Source of the DNA: Streptomyces seoulensis
Lineage (GTDB): Bacteria > Actinomycetota > Actinomycetes > Streptomycetales > Streptomycetaceae
Direction of reading: 5' to 3'
Length of the DNA: 64,000 bases
Assembly (NCBI GenBank): GCA_013364255.1
Contig: CP054936.1
Coordinates: 5,536,353-5,600,352 of the forward strand
The translations under genes and the position numbers were made by a program. Positions 9,387 to 17,434 of the stretch are shown here, in pieces; the stretch's first letter is position 1, and each line of letters opens with the position of its first letter. The notes below the pieces were generated by a model. The model saw only the letters and a list, made by a program, of their open reading frames with translations, ran no database searches and was not told the DNA's origin.

Positions 9387-10634
9387 CTACTTCGCTTCCT
9401 CGTCGTCGATGCCGAGGCCCGGGAGCAGGCCCGGCAGGAGCGGCGGGATCGTCACGTCGGGACCGGTGGCGGGGGACCGGCCGGCGGACGGCGAGGTGCT
9501 GCCGCTGGGCTTGGGCGGGTCGAGCAGACCGCCGGCCGCGCCGCCGATCAGGCCCTCGTCGCTCTCGCCGCCGGACCCGGCCGAGGCGCTGGGGCTGCCG
9601 CCGGCCGACTGGCGCCCGCTGGACGGCGTGCCGCCGCCGGCGCTGGGCGAGGCGGTCCTGCCAGGGTGGCGGGTGTGCGCGGAGGCGCTGGGGCCGGCGC
9701 CGTGCCGCTTGCCGTCGCCGGGCGTGGCCGTGGGCTCGGGCAGCAGCGACTGGAGCGGGGCGACCTCTTCGTCTATGGCGGCGAAGACCGACGACACCTC
9801 GTCGCCGACGTCGCCGAGCTGCACGGGCAGCCGCTCCCGCAGGGCGCCCCACGCCTCGCGATGGGACCGGGAGAAGGCGGACAGGGCCCGGATGGGACCC
9901 AGGGAGTCGGGGTCGCGCTCGTACGCCTCGTGCAGCAGGCGGTGGCCCTCGGCCGCGTCGTGCCGCATCCCGGACAGGGTGCGGCGGATCTCGGCGACGT
10001 CCTCGTGGTCGAGGTGTCCGGCGCGGTCGCGCTCCATCAGCCGGCGGGCCTCGCTGAGCCGGGTGCCGGCCAGGTCCAGATAGGCCTGGCCCTGCTCGTC
10101 GGCGCCGTCGGTCAGATAGGTGAGCTTGAAGTCCTCTATGCCGCGCTTGAGGCCGTAGAGCGAGTCACCGGGGAGGGCGTCGGAGCTGGCGGCGGCCACT
10201 CCGCCGAACGCTCCCGCGGCCACTCCGACGCTGAGCCCGCCCGCGGCCAGGCCCTTCGCCAGCCGGCCGCGCGGCCGCAGTTTGCCCAGTCCGCTCGCCC
10301 GGTGGGCGCCGTGGGCCCGATGGGAACGCTGCCCGGGCAGTGCGGAAAGCTCCCTCGCCTCGCCCGCGGCGGTGCCCTCCTGGAGCATGGCCTCCATCGC
10401 GGCCACCAGTTGCGCCCGCTGCGCGACCTTGACCTCGGGATCCAGCTCGGGCCGGGGCAGCGCGCCGAGACCGGTGGCGAGGGCCAGCAGCGGGCCCTGC
10501 TCGGTCCGGTCCGCCGCCGCCGGCCACGGAGCGGGTCCTTCGGACTGCTCGGCCGCCGCGCCCCGGTCGGACGACTCCTCCAGGGCCTGGGCGAAGGCGT
10601 TCGCCCGCCGGTGCGCCGATACGTTCGCGATCAC
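9387..10634 (-). CDS. rsbN: anti-sigma factor RsbN (DUF5667), partner of sigma-BldN
   Basis: 415 residues. The N-terminal ~120 form a cytoplasmic sigma-binding region (ANVSAHRRANAFAQALEE start), residues ~127-149 are one transmembrane helix, and the rest is the extracytoplasmic DUF5667 part with an Ala/Ser/Pro-rich tail. In Streptomyces RsbN sequesters sigma-BldN at the membrane. The second GTG (10634) is chosen because GAGGAGG lies ~8 bp upstream; GTG 10643 would overlap that ribosome-binding site. It lies directly downstream of bldN, with its own promoter candidate at 10765-10793. Confidence 0.9.
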   Translation of the reverse strand: MIANVSAHRRANAFAQALEESSDRGAAAEQSEGPAPWPAAADRTEQGPLLALATGLGALPRPELDPEVKVAQRAQLVAAMEAMLQEGTAAGEARELSALPGQRSHRAHGAHRASGLGKLRPRGRLAKGLAAGGLSVGVAAGAFGGVAAASSDALPGDSLYGLKRGIEDFKLTYLTDGADEQGQAYLDLAGTRLSEARRLMERDRAGHLDHEDVAEIRRTLSGMRHDAAEGHRLLHEAYERDPDSLGPIRALSAFSRSHREAWGALRERLPVQLGDVGDEVSSVFAAIDEEVAPLQSLLPEPTATPGDGKRHGAGPSASAHTRHPGRTASPSAGGGTPSSGRQSAGGSPSASAGSGGESDEGLIGGAAGGLLDPPKPSGSTSPSAGRSPATGPDVTIPPLLPGLLPGLGIDDEEAK

Positions 10635-10764
10635 TGGCGGCACCTCCTCTCGTCATGACGGTCGACTCCCCAGGGGACCTGAGGGTTGCACACCGGCGAC
10701 CGCCGCCACCCGGACGAGTGATCAGCGTGGGCCAAGGCGTGACCGCAGGGAGCCTGTATCCCGC

Positions 10765-10793
10765 ACAACGAGCGGCTCGGCACTTCGGTTACG
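10765..10793 (-). promoter_or_regulatory. candidate sigma-BldN promoter for rsbN
   Basis: On the minus strand CGTAAC (10793-10788), a 17-bp spacer and CGTTGT (10770-10765) closely match the consensus I recall for sigma-BldN promoters (CGTAAC, 16 bp, CGTTGA). Initiation near 10758 would give a leader of ~125 nt before the rsbN start. It implies a feedback loop in which the sigma factor activates its own inhibitor. Confidence 0.72.
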
Positions 10794-10868
10794 GATGTCC
10801 GGGGATCGGATCGGGAACGTCAACCCGCGTCGTCAATCGGCGAGTTGGCGGTCGTCCGGCCGGGACGG

Positions 10869-11696
10869 TCAGCGGGCGTCCTCCGGCAGCAGCCGGGCCA
10901 GGGTGCGCACGGCGCGGTACTGCAGGGTCTTGATCGCGCCCTCGTTCTTGCCCATCACCCGGGCGGTCTCGGCGACCGAGAGGCCCTGGAGGAAGCGGAG
11001 CGTGACGCACTCCTGCTGCTGCGGGTTGAGCCGGCGCACGGCGTCGAGCAGGGCGGCGTTGGACAGGGACTCCAGGACGGAGTCCTCCGGGGAGCGCTCC
11101 ACCTCGTTGGCGTCGAGCATCTCGCCGGTGGTGACCTCCAGCCGGAAGCGGCTGGACTTGAAGTGGTCGGCGACGAGGTTGCGCGCGATGGTGACCAGCC
11201 AGGCGCCGAAGTCGCGGCCCTGCCAGGTGAACGTGCCGATGCGGCGCAGGGCGCGCAGGAAGGTCTCGCTCGTCAGGTCCTCGGCGGTCGCCTTGCCGCC
11301 GACCCGGTAGTAGACGTACCGGTAGACCGTGTCGCTGTACTGGTCGTAGAGGCGGCCGAAGGCCTCGGCCTCGCCGGCCTGGGCGCGCTCGACCAGCTCC
11401 ATCATGCGGGCGCTGTCGCTGTCCGCGGCCGGCCGCCGGACGGCGCCGCCGGCCGCGGGCGGCCGCCCGCGGCGTCCGCCCGCCCGGCCGTCGGCGGTCC
11501 GCCGCCCCTCGACCACGGCGCTGCGCGCGGGTCCCTGCTCCAGGCCGTCGGCCAGCGCGTAGCACGGTCCTACGGGTGCGGCGGTGGCGAAGGCGGGGCC
11601 GGCGTACGCGGTGGGGACAAGACCGCGCAGCAGCTCCAGGACCGTGGCGCGGAGCGTAGCCAGGCCCGAGGCGTCAACCCCGACGTGTGGGTACAC
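10869..11696 (-). CDS. bldN: developmental ECF RNA polymerase sigma factor BldN
   Basis: A 275-residue ECF sigma factor. Residues ~98-170 are sigma region 2 (FGRLYDQYSDTVYRYVYYRV) and ~205-265 are region 4 (LNPQQQECVTLRFLQGLSV, then a GKNEGAIKTLQYRA recognition helix). The long N-terminal ~90-residue extension (MYPHVGVDASGLATLRATVL start) matches the pro-sequence of sigma-BldN, which in S. coelicolor is cleaved to release the mature factor. BldN drives genes for aerial growth, such as chaplins and rodlins. The start is GTG. rsbN follows downstream. Confidence 0.95.
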   Translation of the reverse strand: MYPHVGVDASGLATLRATVLELLRGLVPTAYAGPAFATAAPVGPCYALADGLEQGPARSAVVEGRRTADGRAGGRRGRPPAAGGAVRRPAADSDSARMMELVERAQAGEAEAFGRLYDQYSDTVYRYVYYRVGGKATAEDLTSETFLRALRRIGTFTWQGRDFGAWLVTIARNLVADHFKSSRFRLEVTTGEMLDANEVERSPEDSVLESLSNAALLDAVRRLNPQQQECVTLRFLQGLSVAETARVMGKNEGAIKTLQYRAVRTLARLLPEDAR

Positions 11697-12159
11697 GGGA
11701 CTCCCAGAGGCAGAGCTTCCATCACGTGCAGTGCGGAACCGTTCACCCGTCGTAGCGACGGAGGGATATCGGTTTGCGTCTGAGGAGAATAACGCTTCGT
11801 GCAGGGGCTGCTACACCGAGTTGCTCAAATCATCGATTACGTCGTTTCCGTTACCGTTTGACGCCCGATCAGGTGCCTGAGAGCGACCATTCGCTGATCG
11901 ATTCGGTTCGGGTTCGGGATAAGTCGCGGACGGGTTGTGGCGGTGTACCGCCAAGGGGTATGGCCAGGGCGGTGAGCGGGTGCGTTCGCCCGTTCGACCG
12001 GAATCCGGTGTGGCGGCGCGGCGGTGACCGGTACGGCGCACGAGCGGTCACGGGTGACGGCGGTCACGGGAGGTGGCAGTCACAGGAAACGGCGGTCACG
12101 GGAGGTGGCGGTCGCGTGCCGCGTCGCCGGGGCGGCGACACCGGGCCGGTGGCGGCGCG
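11697..12159. other. noncoding region upstream of bldN, with GTCAC repeats
   Basis: 463 bp without a convincing gene, between the 3' end of the HAD-IB gene and the start of bldN. It should hold the bldN promoter, known in S. coelicolor to be repressed by BldD, though I could not fix a promoter or BldD box. At 12044-12109 the sequence GCGGTCACGGG occurs three times, two copies within a longer 19-bp repeat (period 32 bp), and GTCAC-GG-GTGAC forms an inverted repeat at 12047-12058. Confidence 0.55.
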
Positions 12160-13080
12160 TCAGCGGCGGCGGCGGTGCAGGGCGATGGCCGCCGCGGTGC
12201 CGCCGGCGACCGCGCCGACGCCGGCCGCCGCCGGGATGCCGACCTTCGCCGCCTTGCGGCCGGTGCGGTAGTCGCGCAGCCGCCAGTCCATCTCGCGGGC
12301 GTGCCGGCGCAGTTTGGCGTCGGGGTTGATGGCGTAGGGGTGGCCGACCAGCGACAGCATGGGGATGTCGTTGTGCGAGTCGCTGTAGGCGGCGCACCGG
12401 GACAGGTGCAGGCCCTCGGCCGAGGCCAGCGCGCGCACCGCCTCCGCCTTGGCGGGGCCGTGCAGCGGTTCGCCGACGAGGCGGCCGGTGTAGACGCCGG
12501 CGACGGACTCGGCGACCGTGCCGAGCGCGCCGGTCAGGCCGAGGCGGCGGGAGATCACCTGGGCGATCTCCACGGGCGCGGCGGTGACCAGCCACACCTT
12601 CTGCCCGGCGTCCAGGTGGGCCTGGGCCAGCGCCCGGGTGCCCGGCCAGATGCGCTCGGCCATGTACTCGTCGTAGATCTCCTCGCCGATCGACTTCAGC
12701 TCGGAGACGCGGTGGCCCTTGACGATGGAGAGCGCCGAGTCGCGGACGTCCTGCATGTGCTCGGGGTCCTCGACCCCGGCCAGCCGGAACCACGCCTGCT
12801 GCCAGGCGAACCGGGCGAGGTCGCGGGTCTCGAAGAACTTCCGCTTGTACAGGCCCCGGCCGAAGTGGAAGAGGGCGGCGCCCTGCATGACGGTGTTGTC
12901 GAGGTCGAAGAAGGCGGCGGCGCGCTCGTCGCCGTGCACCGGGAACTCGGCCTCCCGCGGTGGCGGCGGCGCGGTCTCCTGCGAGGACTTGCGCGCGGCC
13001 TCCGCCGAAGCCTCGCCTGCCAACACGCTCCGCGCCGTGGCGGAGCGCCTACGGGGGGTGAGCCATCCGAGAGCGGCCAT
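12160..13080 (-). CDS. HAD-IB family hydrolase (phosphoserine phosphatase-like)
   Basis: 306 residues. Motif I is AFFDLDNTVMQGAALFHFG near 55-73 (DxDxT form), the SAAP-like block is VWLVTAAPVEI near 170, and motif III/IV is YSDSHNDIPML near 244. This is the SerB-related HAD-IB group found widely in actinobacteria beside glutaredoxin-like genes. The C-terminus has a Gly/Ala hydrophobic segment (~275-300) ending in five basic residues, suggesting a tail anchor. The substrate is unknown. Confidence 0.85.
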   Translation of the reverse strand: MAALGWLTPRRRSATARSVLAGEASAEAARKSSQETAPPPPREAEFPVHGDERAAAFFDLDNTVMQGAALFHFGRGLYKRKFFETRDLARFAWQQAWFRLAGVEDPEHMQDVRDSALSIVKGHRVSELKSIGEEIYDEYMAERIWPGTRALAQAHLDAGQKVWLVTAAPVEIAQVISRRLGLTGALGTVAESVAGVYTGRLVGEPLHGPAKAEAVRALASAEGLHLSRCAAYSDSHNDIPMLSLVGHPYAINPDAKLRRHAREMDWRLRDYRTGRKAAKVGIPAAAGVGAVAGGTAAAIALHRRRR

Positions 13081-13196
13081 GGCGTGAGCATAGCCAGTCT
13101 GTTCGGTGCTTCCGGAGCCGCGAGGTGCGAAGGCCGTGAACTCTGGACGACGAGTCGCCCGCCGGGCGGCGGGGCGTGGTGACGGGGAGGGCGAGA

Positions 13197-13481
13197 ATGG
13201 CCCGTATGAGTCCGTTGTTTCGTCGTAAGCCGGCCGCGTCCGCCGACCGGGTCGTCACCCTCGTCCGCAAGCCCGGCTGCCATCTGTGCGACGACGCGCA
13301 GGCCGTCGTGGAGAAGGTGTGCGCCGAGGTCGGGGCGCGCTGGGAGCCGAAGGACATCACCGAGGACCGGGAGCTGCACGACCGGTACTGGGAGCAGATC
13401 CCGGTGGTGCTGATCGACGGCGAGCAGCACACGTTCTGGCGGGTGAACGAGGAGCGGCTGCGCAAGGCGCTCACCGGCTGA
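13197..13481 (+). CDS. glutaredoxin family protein
   Basis: A ~94-residue thioredoxin-fold protein with redox motif VRKPGCHLCDDAQ (CxxC) and the cis-Pro segment IPVVLIDGEQH. It matches the small glutaredoxin-like proteins encoded beside rex and hemA in actinobacteria. ATG 13197 is chosen since GGAGG is 6 bp upstream; ATG 13206 is also possible. It is transcribed divergently from the HAD-IB gene. Confidence 0.85.
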   Translation: MARMSPLFRRKPAASADRVVTLVRKPGCHLCDDAQAVVEKVCAEVGARWEPKDITEDRELHDRYWEQIPVVLIDGEQHTFWRVNEERLRKALTG

Positions 13482-13507
13482 GGCCGGTGTGCGGGCGGCC
13501 GGGCGAC

Positions 13508-13562
13508 GGCCGGGTGGCGGCTGAGCGGTGGCCGGGTGGCGGCTGAGCGGCGGCCGGGTGGC
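13508..13562. repeat. 22-bp tandem repeat, about 2.5 copies
   Basis: The unit GGCCGGGTGGCGGCTGAGCG(GT) occurs twice and a half, starting 27 bp after the glutaredoxin stop codon. No coding role is seen. It may come from replication slippage or form structure in the 3' end of the transcript. Confidence 0.85.
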
Positions 13563-13802
13563 CGTGGGCCGGATCACGGACGCACCGGTGACGGGTGATC
13601 AAGACTGACCGGTGAGTACAAACTGACCGAAATTCGCTTAGGATCGACGGCGACTTGGTCTCGGGGGCGGGGATCGTAGAGGAGAGTGTGCGATTTTGCC
13701 CCCAACAAAGAAGGAACGCGGCCGTGAGTGCGCCGGTTCCACGCTGGAGCGCCGGGGGCGCGTGACCCCGGTCACGTTGGCCGGGCAAATCGGACACCAT
13801 CT
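13563..13802 (+). other. leader region of rex with a possible 13-codon ORF
   Basis: Intergenic DNA between the repeat and the Rex operator. It has two ACTGACCG copies near 13605-13632 and a TTAGGAT sequence near 13637 that could be a -10 element. At 13724-13765 a GTG following GAAGGAACGC opens a 13-codon frame, MSAPVPRWSAGGA, then TGA. If translated it would be a leader peptide upstream of the operator. Evidence is limited to the good Shine-Dalgarno sequence. Confidence 0.35.
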
Positions 13803-13820
13803 TTGTGCACGCGTTCACAA
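13803..13820. promoter_or_regulatory. Rex operator (ROP)
   Basis: TTGTGCACGCGTTCACAA matches the Rex operator TTGTGAANNNNTTCACAA in 17 of 18 positions, counting the four unspecified. It lies 77 bp before rex, so Rex should repress its own operon (rex-hemACD) and release it when the NADH/NAD+ ratio rises at low oxygen. Rex autoregulation from such a site is established in S. coelicolor. Confidence 0.93.
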
Positions 13821-13896
13821 AGACATAGCCTGCTTCCGACGGGGCGGTCCGGGGACGTATGACCGCCCGAAGCCCCGCTCTACCCGCAGGAGCACC

Positions 13897-14667
13897 GTGG
13901 CAACTGGCCGAACTCACCGACCGGCGACCCGTAGCCGAGGAATTCCCGAGGCCACCGTCGCCCGCCTTCCGCTGTACCTCCGAGCCCTGACCGCGCTGTC
14001 GGAGCGCTCGGTGCCCACGGTCTCCTCCGAGGAGCTCGCGGCCGCGGCGGGCGTCAACTCCGCCAAACTGCGCAAGGACTTCTCCTACCTCGGTTCCTAC
14101 GGGACCCGGGGCGTCGGCTACGACGTCGAGTATCTCGTCTACCAGATCTCCCGCGAGCTGGGCCTGACCCAGGACTGGCCGGTTGTGATCGTCGGTATCG
14201 GAAACCTCGGCGCGGCCCTCGCCAACTACGGCGGTTTCGCCTCCCGCGGCTTCCGCGTCGCCGCCCTGATCGACGCCGACCCCGCGATGGCCGGCAAGCC
14301 CGTCGCCGGCATCCCCGTCCAGCACACCGACGACCTGGAGCGGATCATCCAGGACAACGGCGTGTCGATCGGCGTGATCGCCACCCCCGCGGGCGCCGCC
14401 CAGCCGGTCTGCGACCGGCTCGTCGCCGCCGGGGTGACCTCCATCCTGAACTTCGCGCCGACCGTGCTGAACGTCCCCGAGGGCGTCGACGTGCGCAAGG
14501 TCGACCTCTCCATCGAGCTGCAGATCCTCGCCTTCCACGAGCAGCGCAAGGCCGGCGAGGAGGCCGCCGCCGACGGCGCGCTGCCCCCCGCGGGCGCCGC
14601 CGCCCGCAAGGCCGCCCAGGCCGACCAGGGACCCGACGGGGCCGCGCCCGCCGTGATGCCGGCATGA
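13897..14667 (+). CDS. rex: redox-sensing transcriptional repressor Rex
   Basis: 256 residues. The N-terminal winged helix (residues ~15-85) includes VSSEELAAAAGVNSAKLRKD and FSYLGSYGTRGVGYDV. The Rossmann domain follows with VVIVGIGNLGAALANYGGF (NAD(H) binding), then the C-terminal swapped helix (DLSIELQILAFHEQRK) and an Ala/Gly-rich tail. Rex senses the NADH/NAD+ ratio and represses respiratory and haem genes. The GTG at 13897 follows CAGGAGC. Its stop overlaps the hemA start (ATGA), indicating translational coupling. Confidence 0.97.
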   Translation: MATGRTHRPATRSRGIPEATVARLPLYLRALTALSERSVPTVSSEELAAAAGVNSAKLRKDFSYLGSYGTRGVGYDVEYLVYQISRELGLTQDWPVVIVGIGNLGAALANYGGFASRGFRVAALIDADPAMAGKPVAGIPVQHTDDLERIIQDNGVSIGVIATPAGAAQPVCDRLVAAGVTSILNFAPTVLNVPEGVDVRKVDLSIELQILAFHEQRKAGEEAAADGALPPAGAAARKAAQADQGPDGAAPAVMPA

Positions 14668-16445
14668 GCCTGCTCGTCGTCGGCCTGAGCCACCGCAGCG
14701 CCCCGGTCAGCGTCCTGGAACGCGCCTCGCTGAACGAGGACGACCGGATCAAGCTGCTCCAGGACACCGTGGCCGCGGAGCCCGCCGCCGAGGCCGCCGT
14801 CCTGGCCACCTGCAACCGCATCGAGCTGTACGCGGACGTGGACAAGTTCCACGCCGGCGTCGCCGAGCTGTCCACGCTGCTCGCCCAGCACAGCGGGGTC
14901 GGCCTGGACGAGCTGACTCCCTATCTGTACGTGCACTACGAGGACCGCGCCGTCCACCACCTGTTCTCGGTGGCCTGCGGCCTGGACTCGATGGTCGTCG
15001 GCGAGGGGCAGATCCTCGGCCAGATAAAGGACTCCCTGGCCCGCGCCCAGGAACTGCACACCGCCGGCCGGCTGCTCAACGACCTGTTCCAGCAGGGCCT
15101 GCGGGTCGGCAAGCGCGCCCACTCCGAGACCGGCATCGACCGCGCCGGGCAGTCCCTGGTCACCTTCGGCCTGGAGCAGCTGTCCCACGGCGCCGACGTC
15201 GAGGTCTGGGCGCACGGCAAGAGGGCCCTGGTCATCGGCGCCGGTTCGATGTCGTCGCTGGCCGCGGCCACGCTGGCGCGGGCCGGGGTCGGCGAGATCG
15301 TGATCGCCAACCGCACCGCGGAGCGCGCCGAGCGGCTGGCCCGGATCCTCTCCGAGGGCGACGACACGCACGTGTCGGCCCGCGCGGTACCGATGGACGC
15401 GGTGCCGGCCGAGCTGACACGTGCAGACATCGCCGTCTCCTGCACCGGGGCCACCGGCCTGGTGCTGACCGCCGAGACGATCGCCGCCGCCCTGGAGGGC
15501 CGCACCGGCGCGCCCGCCGCCGTCGCCGAGCCGGCCGGTGAGGCGTCCGGCGAGGCGGCCGGGGACGGCCGTACGCCGGTGAAGGCCGCGCGCGGCGACG
15601 TGCGCGAGACGCCGCTGCCGCCCGCCACCGTCGGCGAGGACGGCTGCCCGCTGGACCTCGCCACCGTGGAGGCCGGCTTCTCGCTGCTGGGCGAGTCCGC
15701 GGTCGCCGGCATCGACGCGGCCGCGCTGGAGCAGCACGGCACCTGGGTGGACAACGGCACCGTGGACCGCCGGGAGGCGGCCGAGGGCGGTGTCGAGGCC
15801 GACGCGGAGCTGATCACCGCGCTCGCCGCGACCGCCGCCACCGCCGGCCGCGTCCCCGAGCGCCGCAAGCCGGAGCCGGCGCCCCTGGCGCCGCGCCCCG
15901 AACCGGTCCTGTACGTGCTGGACCTGGCGATGCCGCGCGACGTGGACGCGGCGGTGCACCGGCTGGCCGGGGCGCGCCTGGTGGACATCGAGTCGCTGGC
16001 CGGGGCGTCCGCGGACGCGCCGATGGCCGCCGACGTCGACCAGGTCCGCCGGATCGTCTCCGACGAGGTCGCCGCCTTCGGGGCGGCGCAGCGCGCGGCG
16101 CACATCACGCCCACCGTGGTCGCCCTGCGCACCATGGCCGCCGACGTCGTCAGCAGCGAGATCGCCCGCCTGGAAGGGCGGCTGCCCGGCCTGGACGGCA
16201 AGCACCGGGCGGAGATCACCCAGACCGTGCGCCGGGTGGTGGACAAGCTGCTGCACGCGCCGACCGTGCGGGTCAAGCAGCTCGCGGCCGAGCCCGGCGG
16301 CGCCGGGTACGCGGACGCGCTGCGCACCCTGTTCGACCTGGACCCCGAGACGGTGGCCTCCGTCTCCCGGCTCCACGGCGGCGCCGCCGGCGCCGAGCAC
16401 ACCGACGACTTCGACCAGAACGGCAAGAACCGAGGGCCAGCATGA
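14664..16445 (+). CDS. hemA: glutamyl-tRNA reductase
   Basis: Reduces glutamyl-tRNA(Glu) to glutamate-1-semialdehyde, the first committed step of tetrapyrrole synthesis by the C5 route. The catalytic Cys50 sits in ATCNRIELY, followed by CGLDSMVVGEGQILGQIK near 105 and the NADPH motif VIGAGSMSSLAA near 192. At 593 residues it is far longer than the usual ~420: residues ~280-412 are an Ala/Gly/Glu-rich insertion before the VLDLAMPRDVD strand. It overlaps rex and hemC by 4 bp each (ATGA). Confidence 0.96.
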   Translation: MSLLVVGLSHRSAPVSVLERASLNEDDRIKLLQDTVAAEPAAEAAVLATCNRIELYADVDKFHAGVAELSTLLAQHSGVGLDELTPYLYVHYEDRAVHHLFSVACGLDSMVVGEGQILGQIKDSLARAQELHTAGRLLNDLFQQGLRVGKRAHSETGIDRAGQSLVTFGLEQLSHGADVEVWAHGKRALVIGAGSMSSLAAATLARAGVGEIVIANRTAERAERLARILSEGDDTHVSARAVPMDAVPAELTRADIAVSCTGATGLVLTAETIAAALEGRTGAPAAVAEPAGEASGEAAGDGRTPVKAARGDVRETPLPPATVGEDGCPLDLATVEAGFSLLGESAVAGIDAAALEQHGTWVDNGTVDRREAAEGGVEADAELITALAATAATAGRVPERRKPEPAPLAPRPEPVLYVLDLAMPRDVDAAVHRLAGARLVDIESLAGASADAPMAADVDQVRRIVSDEVAAFGAAQRAAHITPTVVALRTMAADVVSSEIARLEGRLPGLDGKHRAEITQTVRRVVDKLLHAPTVRVKQLAAEPGGAGYADALRTLFDLDPETVASVSRLHGGAAGAEHTDDFDQNGKNRGPA

Positions 16446-17434
16446 GTGAGAAGGCACTGAGGCTGGGGACCAGGCGGAGCAAGCTCGCCATGGCCCAGTC
16501 CGGGCAGGTGGCCGACGCCGTGAGCCAGGTGACCGGACGGCCCGTCGAGCTCGTCGAGATCACCACCTACGGCGACACCTCCCGCGAACACCTGGCACAG
16601 ATCGGCGGCACCGGCGTGTTCGTCGCGGCGCTGCGCGAGGCGCTGGCGCGGGGCGAGGTGGACTTCGCGGTTCACTCGCTCAAGGACCTCCCCACGGCGC
16701 AGCCCGCGGACCTGGTCCTGGCCGCCATACCCGAGCGCGAGGACCCGCGGGACGTCCTGGTCGCCCGGGACGCGCTGAAGTTCGCCGACCTGCCGCGCGG
16801 CGCGCGGGTGGGCACCGGCTCGCCGCGCCGCATGGCGCAGCTGAACGCGTACGCCCGCGCCCACGGCCTGGACGTCGAGACGGTCCCGATCCGGGGCAAC
16901 GTCGACACCCGCATCGGGTTCGTGCACAGCGGCGAACTCGACGCGGTCGTCCTGGCCGCCGCCGGTCTCAACCGGCTCGGCCGCGGCGACGAAGTGACCG
17001 ACTTCCTGTCGGTCGACACCGTTTTGCCCGCCCCCGGCCAGGGGGCCCTGGCGATCGAGTGCACCGCGGCCGACGCGGACCTCGTCGCCGCGCTCGCCCA
17101 GCTCGACGACCCGTACACCCGGGCCGCCGTGACGGCCGAGCGTTCGCTGCTCGCCGCCCTGGAGGCCGGTTGCAGCGCGCCCGTGGGCGCGTTGGCCGAC
17201 GCTCCCCCGACCTCGGCTCGGCCCGAGCGGGGGGCCCAGGCCGACGGGCAGATTGTCAAGGAAATGCGCCTGCGCGGCGTCGTCGGCACCACCGACGGCT
17301 CGACGCTGGTGCAGTTGTCCACCACCGGTCCCGTACCCCGGACGCACCACGATGCGATGGCGCTCGGTCGCGAACTCGCCACCGAGATGCTCGCCCGGGG
17401 CGCGGCCGGTCTGATGGGGGAGCGAGCACTTTGA
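16442..17434 (+). CDS. hemC: porphobilinogen deaminase (hydroxymethylbilane synthase)
   Basis: 330 residues. It joins four porphobilinogen units into hydroxymethylbilane. N-terminal GTRRSKLAMAQSG, HSLKDLPT near 78 and GTGSPRRMAQ near 122 are family landmarks; Cys244 in LEAGCSAPVGA is the dipyrromethane attachment site. A short insertion near 255-265 follows that Cys. It overlaps hemA and the next gene by 4 bp each. Confidence 0.96.
   Translation: MSEKALRLGTRRSKLAMAQSGQVADAVSQVTGRPVELVEITTYGDTSREHLAQIGGTGVFVAALREALARGEVDFAVHSLKDLPTAQPADLVLAAIPEREDPRDVLVARDALKFADLPRGARVGTGSPRRMAQLNAYARAHGLDVETVPIRGNVDTRIGFVHSGELDAVVLAAAGLNRLGRGDEVTDFLSVDTVLPAPGQGALAIECTAADADLVAALAQLDDPYTRAAVTAERSLLAALEAGCSAPVGALADAPPTSARPERGAQADGQIVKEMRLRGVVGTTDGSTLVQLSTTGPVPRTHHDAMALGRELATEMLARGAAGLMGERAL

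Noticed and set aside
7678..9852. Minus-strand frame antisense to the acyltransferase
   Set aside because: No domain, and the plus-strand gene has a ribosome-binding site and clear motifs.
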